64,000 nt of DNA from Flavobacterium noncentrifugens (GCF_900100375.1 NZ_FNEZ01000002.1:558001-622000); one strand, 5' to 3'. Positions 17,666 through 26,627 are shown, numbered from the stretch's first letter. The notes: a model not told the origin generated them from the sequence alone. Translations and numbers: made by a program.

Positions 17666-18456
17666 AGATATTGGCTGATGCCTTTTTCGGTGAAAGTGAT
17701 TTTCTTTTCGGTGGTTTCCTTTTCGATCTCCACATTTACGGGAACGCGGTCTTTCGACTGCTCTTTGTGGTAAATGTGAAATGCGATTCCGGCGAATTTG
17801 AGGCGCTTGGCCAGGATTCCGATATTGTGCAAACGCTGGATCATCTCAGAATCTTCCATGCCCCAGCCTTTAAAATTCTCATTGTAACCGTTGATCTTGA
17901 TAAAATCGGCACGCCAGAACGATACATTGCAGCCGCGGAATTTTGAAGACCTGTGGCTGATTGGTTTGATGAATTTTGTCAGGAACGGAAAGTGCAGCGT
18001 TCGGCCTCTTTTGCTGATTCCGTTTGAAAATAAGTTAAATCGGATTTGTTTTTTTTGCCACAATTCCGATAGGAACGATGCTTTGATCGTAACCCTTGAA
18101 CCATACAAATATTGTCCTTTTTCGGCAAATCTTAAATGGTCTTCAATAAAATTTTCGGCTATGATAATGTCGCCGTCAATCTCAATGATGTAATCGTATT
18201 TCGCTTGTGCAATGGCTTTGTTCATGATCACCGACTTGCGGTTTCCGTCGTCCTCCTGCCAGATGTGGATTAATGGCACGGGGAATGTTTCCTGGAATTT
18301 TTTAATCAATATTTTAGTGTCTTCAGCTGAGCCGTCATCAGCAATGATCACTTCATCCGGCAAATGGGTTTGCTTTAAAACACTTAAAAGTAACAGTTCC
18401 AAAGCCTGCGGCCAATTGTAAGTGGAGGCGACTAACGAACATTTGTGAAAACCCAT
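17662..18456 (-). CDS. Glycosyltransferase family 2 protein with galactosyltransferase-type C-terminal motif
   Basis: The ATG at 18456 opens MGFHKCSLVASTYNWPQAL and gives 264 residues. The frame continues upstream, but that extension would run into the divergent gene's leader. The GT-A landmarks are VIIADDGSAEDTK and EIDGDIIIAENF. The C-terminal GWGMEDSEMIQRL matches the Glyco_transf_7C-type motif of chondroitin-polymerase-like and galactosyltransferase enzymes. It is the first gene of the minus-strand glycan operon and is divergent from the LPS-kinase-like gene, with an 84-bp spacer that must hold both promoters. Confidence 0.9.
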   Translation of the reverse strand: MGFHKCSLVASTYNWPQALELLLLSVLKQTHLPDEVIIADDGSAEDTKILIKKFQETFPVPLIHIWQEDDGNRKSVIMNKAIAQAKYDYIIEIDGDIIIAENFIEDHLRFAEKGQYLYGSRVTIKASFLSELWQKKQIRFNLFSNGISKRGRTLHFPFLTKFIKPISHRSSKFRGCNVSFWRADFIKINGYNENFKGWGMEDSEMIQRLHNIGILAKRLKFAGIAFHIYHKEQSKDRVPVNVEIEKETTEKKITFTEKGISQYL

Positions 18457-18540
18457 AGGTTGAAAATTTGAGTAAAAGTAGGGCTTAAATTGGAAAAATA
18501 AAAACCAATACCTACTTTTGCTGATACATAAATCTATTTG

Positions 18541-19299
18541 ATGCCTATCACCATACATCCCGAGTTCACGAAATACCAATCTGATTTGTCAGGGTTTATT
18601 GAAAATTTCGATACTTCGGGTATACTTTTCGGTGATGGAAAGCGCAATAAGATCAAGCTTTTTGAACTTGGCGGAAGGCCAATAAACATCAAATCGTTCA
18701 AAGTTCCAAACCTGGTCAACCAGATCGCCTATAAGTTTTTCAGGAAATCAAAGGCACGTCGTTCCTATGAATATGCCAATATTTTACTGCAAAACGGAAT
18801 CGGGACACCGCAACCCATCGCATTTGAAGAGCATTTTTCACCAATCGGGCTTCAGCACAGTTATTACATCAGTGAACATTTGGATGCCGAGCTTACTTTT
18901 CGCGAACTCGTAGAAATCCCGAATTTTCCCGATCACGACAACATTTTAAGGCAGTTTGTTCGTTTTTGTTTCGAACTGCATGAAAAAGGCATCGAATTTT
19001 TAGACCATTCGCCGGGAAATACTTTGATCAAAAAAGTTTCTGAAAGCCAATATGCTTTTTTTCTGGTAGATTTAAACCGGATGGAATTTCACACGCTTGA
19101 TTTTGACCAGCGCATGAAAAACCTCTCGAGGCTTACCCCGAAGAAAGAAATGGTAAAGGTAATGGCCAATGAATATGCGAAACTAAGCGACTGGAGCGAA
19201 GCTGAAATTTTTGAGAAAATGTGGTTTTACACCAATGACTTTCAGGTAAAATTCCACAACAAAATCAAGATGAAAAAAATGCTGAAGTTCTGGAAATAA
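18541..19299 (+). CDS. Lipopolysaccharide kinase (Kdo/WaaP-like) family protein
   Basis: The ATG at 18541 gives a 252-residue protein. It has a small-kinase fold: SKARRSYEYANILLQNGIGTP (lysine/glutamate helix region), then the catalytic loop FLDHSPGNTLI (about residues 162-172) and the metal motif FFLVDLNRMEF, in place of DFG. This is the arrangement of InaA/WaaP/KdkA-type kinases, which phosphorylate Kdo or heptose of the LPS inner core. It is flanked by glycosyltransferase genes and abuts the convergent GT9-GT2 fusion stop codon directly. An LPS-core role is likely; the acceptor sugar is inferred. Confidence 0.82.
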   Translation: MPITIHPEFTKYQSDLSGFIENFDTSGILFGDGKRNKIKLFELGGRPINIKSFKVPNLVNQIAYKFFRKSKARRSYEYANILLQNGIGTPQPIAFEEHFSPIGLQHSYYISEHLDAELTFRELVEIPNFPDHDNILRQFVRFCFELHEKGIEFLDHSPGNTLIKKVSESQYAFFLVDLNRMEFHTLDFDQRMKNLSRLTPKKEMVKVMANEYAKLSDWSEAEIFEKMWFYTNDFQVKFHNKIKMKKMLKFWK

Positions 19300-21153
19300 T
19301 TATTTTTGAGTCCGCATTTTCTTAAGTTCCCGATACCTGACCACAACACTCAGCGCATTCAGGTAGCAAATGATAACTCCTTTTTTTCCGTCAAGAATCC
19401 CAAGCCTTACAAAATACTGGTACGAAAATTTGTATGCCGGATGCAGGTAAAAATGGTAAAAATTGGGTTTCACGCCTTTGAGAAATTCCTCTTTAGCCTT
19501 GAATTTTCCATAACTGACCATTTTTCCCTTATAAGATTCATAATCGGTATATGAAAAATGGACGAGCCTGTTTTTGAGTTTTCCGATGGTTCCGTCGACT
19601 GCTAATTTTTCGTGAACGAGCCTTTCGATCGTATAATGCGCTTTGTCTTTCTGGAAAAGCCTGAAAATTTTATCCGTCTGCCAGCCGCTAAAACGAAGCC
19701 TTTTGTCTTCAAAAATGAACGTCCGGTAAAATAAATATGCACTGTTCGCGTCTCTTTTCTGGATCGTTTCGATGATTTCTTCTTTGAGTGCATCGGTCAG
19801 GCGTTCATCGGCATCAATGAATAAAATCCATGGGTTGGCGGCATGTTGTATGGCAAAATTCCGCTGGGACGTATAATCGACAAATTTGTTCTGGATGAGT
19901 TTTGCCTTTTCAAAACCATTTACAAGCGCTACAGTTTTGTCTGAACTAAACGAATCGACAACGATAATCTCATCGGTAAAATCGAGGTCGTGCATGATGT
20001 CGTTGATGTGTTTTTCCTCATTATATGTGATGATCAGCGCACTCAACGGCAATTTAACATCAACAGCTTTTAATAAAATTGTTGATTCGGATAAGCTTAA
20101 ATTGAGTTGCAAAAAGCCATTTAGTTTGTCTGAAAACAATCCGGGTTTGAATTCCCGATACAATTCCGGGGTTTTGTATTTGATTTCTTTTTCGGATAAC
20201 TTCTCGAACAATTCGGGCCTGAATTCCTGCAAGTGTACCGAAATATGATGGATGCCGTCTTCAAAAGTCGCCCAGATTTTCTTTTCGATCCAAGGTGAAA
20301 AAATGATAAATGAAGGTTTGCCCAATGCTTTCGCCATATTGATCGCGCCGCCGTCATTACCAACAATCAAATCGCAATTGTTCATGATTGCGATAAACGA
20401 TCGAAGGTCATTTCCAAGCAAATCGAAATAAACTTTTTGCTGCGTTTTTTGCTGGCAGGCATCATAAATATTTTTGGCTTCATTGAGTTGCGACGGGAAA
20501 TAGTTGAAAAAGATATTGACGTCATTTTTAGCGATTTGGTCAACAACAGCCGCCATGAATTCCGGCGGATAGGTTTTAAGCGGCTCGCTTCCCAAAAGGC
20601 TCACCATCACTGTTTTCCGGTCTTTTTTTACACCGTGATTTTCAAACAACTCAAGCGCCTTGCGATTTTCTTCATCGGTGACAAAAAGCTTTGGAAGCGG
20701 ATCGATTTCAATGTCTAAATGCAGCGGTTTCAATAAGGACAAACGCCTTTCAATCGCAAGTCCCATATTCGTTTTGGGGAACATTGCAAACGGAACATTA
20801 TCGGTATACAAAAAATTCCGCCCAGGTTTTTTATAGGATATTTTTCGCTTAGCACCGCTGAATAGTACGATTGCCCAGCTTTCAAGTTTTGAATAGGCAT
20901 CAATGACCAAATCGTATTTTTCTTTTCTGATCTGTAAAGCCAGTTTTAAAAAGGCGCGTTTGCTGTTTTTGTGCTTTTCCTGGAATAAGATAATGTTATC
21001 GATATTCGGGTTGCAGTTTAAAACCGGGGTTGTCGATTCATAAACGAGGTAATCGATCCGGGCATCGGGATAAGCACGCCTGAGGTTGTTGCAGATAATG
21101 CTGCTCACCAGGACGTCGCCGATCATTTTTTGTTGGATTACCAGAATCTTCAT
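19300..21153 (-). CDS. Fusion of GT9 (heptosyltransferase-like) and GT2 (WaaE-like) glycosyltransferases
   Basis: The 617-residue bifunctional protein has a GT9 domain at residues 1-350: MKILVIQQKMIGDVLVSSII, then DLVIDAYSKLESW and the donor motif IVGNDGGAINMAKALGKP. A GT2 domain of the WaaE/KdtX type runs from about residue 371: ALIITYNEEKHI, EIIVVDSFSSDKT, FVDYTSQRNFAI and LFIDADERLTD. A linker of about 20 residues (residues 351-370) joins them. WaaE-like enzymes add glucose to LPS-core heptose, and GT9 enzymes add heptose, so the fusion would place two consecutive core steps in one chain. I see no frame break at the junction. Confidence 0.88.
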   Translation of the reverse strand: MKILVIQQKMIGDVLVSSIICNNLRRAYPDARIDYLVYESTTPVLNCNPNIDNIILFQEKHKNSKRAFLKLALQIRKEKYDLVIDAYSKLESWAIVLFSGAKRKISYKKPGRNFLYTDNVPFAMFPKTNMGLAIERRLSLLKPLHLDIEIDPLPKLFVTDEENRKALELFENHGVKKDRKTVMVSLLGSEPLKTYPPEFMAAVVDQIAKNDVNIFFNYFPSQLNEAKNIYDACQQKTQQKVYFDLLGNDLRSFIAIMNNCDLIVGNDGGAINMAKALGKPSFIIFSPWIEKKIWATFEDGIHHISVHLQEFRPELFEKLSEKEIKYKTPELYREFKPGLFSDKLNGFLQLNLSLSESTILLKAVDVKLPLSALIITYNEEKHINDIMHDLDFTDEIIVVDSFSSDKTVALVNGFEKAKLIQNKFVDYTSQRNFAIQHAANPWILFIDADERLTDALKEEIIETIQKRDANSAYLFYRTFIFEDKRLRFSGWQTDKIFRLFQKDKAHYTIERLVHEKLAVDGTIGKLKNRLVHFSYTDYESYKGKMVSYGKFKAKEEFLKGVKPNFYHFYLHPAYKFSYQYFVRLGILDGKKGVIICYLNALSVVVRYRELKKMRTQK

Positions 21154-21158
21154 GAAAC

Positions 21159-23039
21159 TTACTTTGATTTTATCGTTAACTGGTTGTTGATCAATCGCTC
21201 GTTGAAAGACTGGATGTAGGCTTTGATGAAGGCTTCCATGTTTGCCGCAACTGCTTTTTCAGAATCGAGTAAGTTGTTTTTCAGGAACGGATCTTTCTTG
21301 AAATTGTAAAGCCCAACCGATTTATTTCCATCAAAAGCAAGGTAATAATCGTCATTGATGTAGTTGTAAATGTTGTCAATATAAGTGACGACGAAGTTTT
21401 TATCTGAGCTGTAAGGCTTTCCGAAACTTACCACATTGTCTTTGATTTTCAGATAATCCAATATACTCGGTAAAATGTCGATTTGCTGGAAATTCTTCTC
21501 GCTAACGCCTTTCAAATCAGGGTTTGACGGATCGAAAAACAAAATCGGAATGCGGAATTTCCCTACATTATTCTGGTATTTTCCTTCCCCGAAAGGCGAG
21601 GTATGATCGGCGGTAAGCACAAATAAAGTGTTGTTGTACCAATCCTGTTTTTTCGCTTTGGCAAAGAATTTTCGTAGCGAAGCATCGGTATAACCAATGG
21701 TTTCATGGATTTTAGTCGTGCCTTTCGGAAATTTTCCTTTGTATTTTTCAGGCATGATGAAAGGAGTATGCGAAGAAATGGTAAATAAAGTCGAGAAAAA
21801 CGGTTTTTTGAATGATGTGAGTTTGTCGCAGAAAAACTGTAAAAATTCTTCGTCAAATACGCCCCAGCGGCCATCAAAAGCTTCAGGATTGTGGTACGGA
21901 TATTCGCTTTTGCCATAATATTGCTCAAATCCTGCGACTTTACAATATTGGTCAAAATTCTGGCTTCCATTGAAAGCACCGTGGAAAAAGGAGGTGGAAT
22001 AGCCTTGTTTTTTGAATATTTTCGGAAGTCCGTACACTTCATTTAAGGAATATCCCGATGAGATCAACGGATTGTTCATCAAACTCGGAACGCTCGAAAG
22101 GGTAGAAGGCACGGCATCGATCGATACTTTTCCATTCGCAAACCCGTTTTTAAAATACAGCGATCTTGTAATCAGCGAATCCAAAAATGGCGTGTAACCC
22201 AAATGAATGTTTTCATAACCAAAACTTTCAAGGATCAAAATGACTACATTCTTTTTAATTGGGGGAATTGCTGGATTGGTTCGAATTTCAGGATTGAAAA
22301 TTTTATCAAGTGCTTCTTTTGGATAAAATTTGGGATCCACAATTCCTTCGTGCTTTCCCATGGTCCGGATGATTGTAAATGGCGTATTCAGAACGATGGC
22401 AGAATTCCCAAGCGTTGCATAATTGATCGCGTCTACAATCCGCAAAGGTTTTTTTCCGAATCCGCCGCGAAGCATGATTAGTCCACACACAAGGGCTAGC
22501 ACTAAAATCCCGATTTGTTTGGTTTTTTCTTTCTTCGTGAGTTTTTCTGTCGGAAATACAATTAATGCATTCGACATGGCACCCCATAAAATCATCGAAA
22601 AAGCGATGAAACCAATTGGCAAATACCAGAACTCCCTCAGGAACGACGGCAAAAGCCCGAGGATTTCGTGCTCCATCCCGCGCGCTGTGATCAACCCGAA
22701 AGAGCTTCTTCTGCCCGTAAATTTGTAATATTCAAAATCGACAAAATTGGAAGCCAGAAAGAAAAGATTCACGCCATAAAAAGCAATTTTCAGTCCTTTC
22801 TGGTATTTCGGTTTGTACTTAAAACCGCCTGGAAAAAGATGCAGGATGATAAAAATTATATTGATGAATCCAATCGCAGACAAGTCGAATAACATTCCGC
22901 CTGCAAATGCCTTGAAGTCGACATTTGTAAAATTCTTCCAGTTGTACCACAAAAAAAAGATGCGGCAAAATTGGTAACAAATAAAAATTAAAGCAATTCT
23001 TTTCGCAAGAAGTTTAAGTAAACTGTAGAAATTGAACAT
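21159..23039 (-). CDS. LTA synthase family (phosphoglycerol/phosphoethanolamine transferase-like) membrane protein
   Basis: The 626-residue protein has about five N-terminal membrane helices (to residue ~215), then an extracytoplasmic alkaline-phosphatase/sulfatase domain. Metal and active-site landmarks are VVILILESFG, KVSIDAVPSTLSSVPSL (nucleophile region), YSTSFFHGAFNGS, DGRWGVFDEEF and FVLTADHTSP. Gram-negative LTA-synthase relatives transfer phosphoglycerol or phosphoethanolamine to lipids, periplasmic glucans or LPS. It starts 22 bases downstream of dapD and ends six bases upstream of the GT9-GT2 fusion. That supports modification of surface glycan or lipid A core. The exact headgroup is unknown. 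Confidence 0.87.
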   Translation of the reverse strand: MFNFYSLLKLLAKRIALIFICYQFCRIFFLWYNWKNFTNVDFKAFAGGMLFDLSAIGFINIIFIILHLFPGGFKYKPKYQKGLKIAFYGVNLFFLASNFVDFEYYKFTGRRSSFGLITARGMEHEILGLLPSFLREFWYLPIGFIAFSMILWGAMSNALIVFPTEKLTKKEKTKQIGILVLALVCGLIMLRGGFGKKPLRIVDAINYATLGNSAIVLNTPFTIIRTMGKHEGIVDPKFYPKEALDKIFNPEIRTNPAIPPIKKNVVILILESFGYENIHLGYTPFLDSLITRSLYFKNGFANGKVSIDAVPSTLSSVPSLMNNPLISSGYSLNEVYGLPKIFKKQGYSTSFFHGAFNGSQNFDQYCKVAGFEQYYGKSEYPYHNPEAFDGRWGVFDEEFLQFFCDKLTSFKKPFFSTLFTISSHTPFIMPEKYKGKFPKGTTKIHETIGYTDASLRKFFAKAKKQDWYNNTLFVLTADHTSPFGEGKYQNNVGKFRIPILFFDPSNPDLKGVSEKNFQQIDILPSILDYLKIKDNVVSFGKPYSSDKNFVVTYIDNIYNYINDDYYLAFDGNKSVGLYNFKKDPFLKNNLLDSEKAVAANMEAFIKAYIQSFNERLINNQLTIKSK

Positions 23040-23061
23040 CTATCGGATTTAATTTTGGATA

Positions 23062-23877
23062 CTAAACAGCCACATCATATTCCCTCAAAGCATCATTTAG
23101 CGATGTTTTAAGATCGGTTGATGGTTTGCGTTTGCCAATGATCAGCGCACACGGAACCTGGAATTCACCCGCTGCAAATTTTTTGGTATAACTTCCCGGA
23201 ATTACGACAGAGCGCGCCGGAACAATGCCTTTCATCTCAACTGGCGTTTCCCCGGTCACATCGATGATTTTTGTAGATGCAGTCAGGCAAACATTCGCGC
23301 CAAGCACGGCTTCGGTTTCTACGCGAACGCCTTCCACAACGATGCATCGCGATCCGATAAAAGCGCCGTCTTCAATAATCACAGGAGCAGCTTGCAGTGG
23401 TTCAAGCACGCCGCCAATGCCAACACCGCCGCTCAAATGCACATTTTTCCCAATTTGGGCACAGCTTCCAACGGTAGCCCAGGTATCGACCATTGTTCCT
23501 TCGCCGATATAAGAACCGATATTTACGTAACTCGGCATTAAAATGACACCTTTAGAAATGTATGCGCCATGTCGGGCCACAGCATTTGGCACGACACGGA
23601 TTCCTTTTTCGGCATAGCCGCGTTTCAACGGGATTTTATCGTGGTACTCGAAAATGCCGACTTCAAATGTTTCCATTTTCTGGATCGGGAAGTAAAGCAC
23701 GACTGCTTTTTTGATCCATTCGTTTACCTGCCAGCCGTCAAGTGTAGGTTCGGCCACGCGAAAAATGCCTTCGTCGAGTAAGTCTACGACTTTTCGGATC
23801 GCGGTAATGGTTTCGTTTTCAGATAATAAAGCGCGGTTTTCCCATGCGGCTTCTATAATTGGGCGTAAGTGGTTCAT
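23062..23877 (-). CDS. dapD: 2,3,4,5-tetrahydropyridine-2,6-dicarboxylate N-succinyltransferase
   Basis: This 271-residue enzyme has a left-handed beta-helix of hexapeptide repeats from about residue 100 to 220 (VARHGAYISKGVILMPSYVNIGSYIGEGTMVDTWA and following). It shows DapD-specific motifs: GGVGIGGVLEPLQAAPVIIEDGAFIGSRCIVVEGV, and the N-terminal RVAEPTLDGWQVNEW. It catalyses the succinyl-CoA-dependent step of the lysine/meso-diaminopimelate pathway and so feeds peptidoglycan. Full length and well conserved. It may be co-transcribed with the LTA-synthase-like gene downstream. Confidence 0.96.
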   Translation of the reverse strand: MNHLRPIIEAAWENRALLSENETITAIRKVVDLLDEGIFRVAEPTLDGWQVNEWIKKAVVLYFPIQKMETFEVGIFEYHDKIPLKRGYAEKGIRVVPNAVARHGAYISKGVILMPSYVNIGSYIGEGTMVDTWATVGSCAQIGKNVHLSGGVGIGGVLEPLQAAPVIIEDGAFIGSRCIVVEGVRVETEAVLGANVCLTASTKIIDVTGETPVEMKGIVPARSVVIPGSYTKKFAAGEFQVPCALIIGKRKPSTDLKTSLNDALREYDVAV

Positions 23878-23969
23878 CGGTTAAGAATTTTAGCAAATAT
23901 AACCGCAATTTATGAAACTGTCAACGGGAAGCAAAAACTGTTCGGAAAAAAGAGAGGCAAAAATGAAAA

Positions 23970-24347
23970 TTAATTCGCAGAAGCCAAGATGCTGGCGGGA
24001 TTAAAATTGATCAAATACCGCTTCGTTTTGTTGTAAAGGTACATTTTGATGTTGTCAAATAACATCACGGTTACGGGATTTGACTTTTCATCTTTACAGA
24101 GATAAATCACGCCATTATCGGGAAGCGATGTTTTTGAAATAATGCTCAAACGGTAGTCTTTATCGATGTTCACACTGATTTCACTTGGTGAAAAATGCAC
24201 GATGCGGTCGCCGATAATTTCTCCTTTTTCCCATTGTTGCAAACTGTTTCTCGATTGGATTTCATTAAAAGTGTAAATCTTATCCTGAGCAAAAATGACA
24301 GTTGAAAAAAGTAAGGTAAAAAAGAATAGCGGCAGTTTAAATTTCAT
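23970..24347 (-). CDS. Exported protein of unknown function
   Basis: Starting at the ATG at 24347 gives 125 residues with a signal peptide (MKFKLPLFFFTLLFSTVIFAQ). The mature part reads like a small beta protein (DRIVHFSPSEISVNI, DNGVIYLCKDEKSNPVTVMLF, KMYLYNKTKRYLINF). A single cysteine is present in LCKDEKS. I recognise no family. It is 92 bases upstream of dapD on the same strand. A periplasmic location is likely. Confidence 0.7.
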   Translation of the reverse strand: MKFKLPLFFFTLLFSTVIFAQDKIYTFNEIQSRNSLQQWEKGEIIGDRIVHFSPSEISVNIDKDYRLSIISKTSLPDNGVIYLCKDEKSNPVTVMLFDNIKMYLYNKTKRYLINFNPASILASAN

Positions 24348-24421
24348 GTACTTCGTTTGTTGTTTGACGCCGCAATAACGCAAATACTTTTAAATCCGCA
24401 TGAAAAATTTAACAAATAGTC

Positions 24422-24463
24422 AAAAAAAAGGATTCAAATTACCAATTTGGCAATATTGAATCC
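24422..24463 (-). terminator. Terminator downstream of the acidic-protein gene
   Basis: On the minus strand GGATTCAA (24463-24456) pairs with TTGAATCC (24437-24430). Inner pairs CCA/TGG and TT/AA lengthen the stem, and eight T residues follow. It lies about 75 bases after the stop of the gene at 24538. Confidence 0.75.
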
Positions 24464-24537
24464 AAAATTTCTTACAATTTTTCTGACTAAAAAACAGCCC
24501 GATTTAATAACCCAGCATCGTCAGCAATCTCCTGAAA

Positions 24538-24873
24538 TCATAACTTATCAGGATCGTCTTCTTCCAGATCATTGTGATTGTCACCACCAATGCTATAGCT
24601 ATTATTTTCTTCATCTTCGCTTCCTATTTCTTCTTGTTCGTCATCTAATTCGGCGCCCGGAATGTCAAGGTCATTTCCTGAAACGTCTTCTTCAAAATCT
24701 TTTTCGTTTTTTGTTCCCGCGGGATCATTTTTTTTGAGCTGTGTGGGGTCTTCGGGATCGATTTCGGTTTCCTCTTTGCCCTGTCTGTAAATGTCTTCGC
24801 TGGCAGGATAATGCGGATAACCCGGAAAATCATTATCAGATTCGTCGCTTGTGTTGTTTTTATTCGTGTCCAT
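24538..24873 (-). CDS. Very acidic, probably disordered small protein
   Basis: The 111-residue protein has 38 Asp/Glu (about 34%), only eight Lys/Arg, no cysteine or tryptophan, and no methionine after the start. It carries a distinctive N-terminal motif, NDFPGYPHYPASEDIY, followed by alternating acidic and asparagine-rich segments. No signal peptide or membrane helix is visible. I believe similar proteins with the FPGYPHYP motif occur in other flavobacteria, but I cannot search for them here. It is probably cytoplasmic and intrinsically disordered. Function is unknown. A terminator follows at 24422. Confidence 0.7.
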   Translation of the reverse strand: MDTNKNNTSDESDNDFPGYPHYPASEDIYRQGKEETEIDPEDPTQLKKNDPAGTKNEKDFEEDVSGNDLDIPGAELDDEQEEIGSEDEENNSYSIGGDNHNDLEEDDPDKL

Positions 24874-25037
24874 GATCGTGTTGTTTTAGGTTGGGTTTCG
24901 TTTGAAACTTCTCATACAAATTTCAGTTCAAAACAGACGTTTTGCGTTACAGGACTTTGACTATCATTTGCAGGATTTCCAGTATCGCATAATTTGTGGA
25001 TATTTGCGTAATCACTGCATCACATCTACCGTAAAAA

Positions 25038-25499
25038 ATGAAAATTAGAAAAAATTACAATGATGAAGTAATAAAGCTGTCAAAAGCCATAGATATTGCT
25101 GTCAGAGCTTTTGATAAAAGCGATTTGAAAGATAAAGATTGGATTATTCAATGCTACAAAGAATGGCAGCGCCGCCTGTTTGACCGCGATGATTTTTTTA
25201 AGAAAATGGCTTCTTTAAAATATGATATAGAACATGTATTTACTTATTTCCAGGAAGGTGCAGGAAAAGAAGTTGAATATTTTTGGAAAGAACTTGAAAG
25301 GCAAAAACTTGATTATCAAAGAGAAGATAAATTGAGGAAGATACTGGATCGCGGGAAAATTAGGGGAAGAATCGAATTTGAATATGTTACTGATGTAATT
25401 GTTCCTGCTGAGCAAGAAAAAAGAATTACAGAAGAAGAGGCGAAGCAACTTGGCAAGATGTTATATGATTTTGAATTTAAAAAGAGAAAAAAACAGTAA
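25038..25499 (+). CDS. Hypothetical helical protein upstream of the AlkZ-like gene
   Basis: This 153-residue protein is rich in Lys, Glu, Arg and aromatic residues. Most of the sequence is predicted helix by eye (VIKLSKAIDIAVRAFDKSDLKDKDWIIQ, AGKEVEYFWKELERQKLDYQ). No signal peptide, membrane segment or catalytic motif is seen. I recognise no family. It precedes the AlkZ-like gene by 11 bases on the same strand, so co-transcription is likely. Base composition is more AT-rich than its neighbours, which could mean a recent acquisition or simply weak constraint. Confidence 0.6.
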   Translation: MKIRKNYNDEVIKLSKAIDIAVRAFDKSDLKDKDWIIQCYKEWQRRLFDRDDFFKKMASLKYDIEHVFTYFQEGAGKEVEYFWKELERQKLDYQREDKLRKILDRGKIRGRIEFEYVTDVIVPAEQEKRITEEEAKQLGKMLYDFEFKKRKKQ

Positions 25500-25510
25500 A
25501 ACAAGTAATT

Positions 25511-26593
25511 ATGGAAGCACTTTCAAACAATCAGATTGCAACACAACGGTTAGTCAATCAGCAAATTACAGATTCAAAATTCAAATATCTCGAAAAGTTG
25601 CTTTCATATCTTGGCGCCATCCAGGCACAGGATTTTGCTATGGCGAAATGGGCAATCGGTGCGCGTATTCCGGGTTTAGCCGAAGCCGATGTAGATCAGG
25701 CACTCGAAAAAGGCACCATCCTCAGAACCCATATTTTACGTCCAACCTGGCATTTTGTTGCCGCCGAGGATTTGCGGTGGATGCTTGATCTAACGGCGCC
25801 GCATGTCAAAAGAATCGTCAACAGTTACAACCAAAAACTCGAATTGACCGATGAATTGTTGGCGAAAGCACGAAAGATTATCGAAAAATCATTGTCGGGA
25901 AACAACCATCTGACCAGAAAGGAAATCATGCTCATTTTATCCGAAAACGGCATCAGGACCGACGAATGGCGCTCCACGCATATTATGTTCGACGCCGAAC
26001 TTTCAGGCCTGGTTTGCAGCGGCATCAATAAAGGAAAGCAATTTACGTATTCGCTGATCGATGAAACCATTAAGAAACATGCATCATTTTCAGGTGATGG
26101 AGCTTTAGCAGAATTAACTTTCAGATACTTCAACAGCCGCGGGCCGGCCACAATTCCTGATTTTTGCTGGTGGTCGGGTTTGACATTAACGAAAGCACGA
26201 AAAGGAGTGGAGTTGAATTCCAACAAATTCAATCAGTTTACCAAAGAAAACCAAACGTACTATTTCACCGGCAATTTCAAAGAATCGAAACCTGATGACA
26301 CCATCCATTTTCTTCCGGCTTTTGACGAATTCCTGATCGCCTACAAAGACCGAAGCGCATCAATGGACACTTCGCATTATAAAAAAGTAATCGCCGGTTA
26401 CGGGATTTTCAAACCGCTAATGATCCAGAACGGATTTGTAAAAGGAGCGTGGCAGCGCACCGTGAAGAAAGATGAAGTGCACATTCAACTGTCATTTATT
26501 GATAAAGTCAACAAATCGGAGTTTCAAAAATTTGCCGCTGTCGCAGAAGACTACGGAATATTTATCAGCAAAAAAGTAGTTATCATCAAATAA
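25511..26593 (+). CDS. AlkZ-like winged-helix DNA-binding protein (HTH_42 family)
   Basis: This 360-residue protein has the PF06224 (HTH_42) layout, with tandem winged-helix domains. The catalytic QxQ motif of AlkZ/YcaQ DNA glycosylases is present in LGAIQAQDFA (Gln38-Ala39-Gln40). Further landmarks are ILRTHILRPTWHFV and FCWWSGLTLTKARKGV, and the C-terminal PAFDEFLIAYKDRS. AlkZ glycosylases unhook DNA crosslinks or remove bulky lesions, sometimes as self-resistance in antibiotic clusters. No toxin biosynthesis genes lie nearby. Lesion specificity is unknown. The family call is strong. Confidence 0.85.
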   Translation: MEALSNNQIATQRLVNQQITDSKFKYLEKLLSYLGAIQAQDFAMAKWAIGARIPGLAEADVDQALEKGTILRTHILRPTWHFVAAEDLRWMLDLTAPHVKRIVNSYNQKLELTDELLAKARKIIEKSLSGNNHLTRKEIMLILSENGIRTDEWRSTHIMFDAELSGLVCSGINKGKQFTYSLIDETIKKHASFSGDGALAELTFRYFNSRGPATIPDFCWWSGLTLTKARKGVELNSNKFNQFTKENQTYYFTGNFKESKPDDTIHFLPAFDEFLIAYKDRSASMDTSHYKKVIAGYGIFKPLMIQNGFVKGAWQRTVKKDEVHIQLSFIDKVNKSEFQKFAAVAEDYGIFISKKVVIIK

Positions 26594-26610
26594 AATTCTG
26601 GCAAAGCAGT

Positions 26611-26618
26611 TACCTTTG
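26611..26618 (+). promoter_or_regulatory. Bacteroidetes-type -7 element upstream of ruvX
   Basis: TACCTTTG fits the TAnnTTTG consensus and ends nine bases before the ruvX start. I see no clear -33 TTTG partner at the usual spacing. Confidence 0.4.
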
Positions 26619-26627
26619 AAATAAAAA

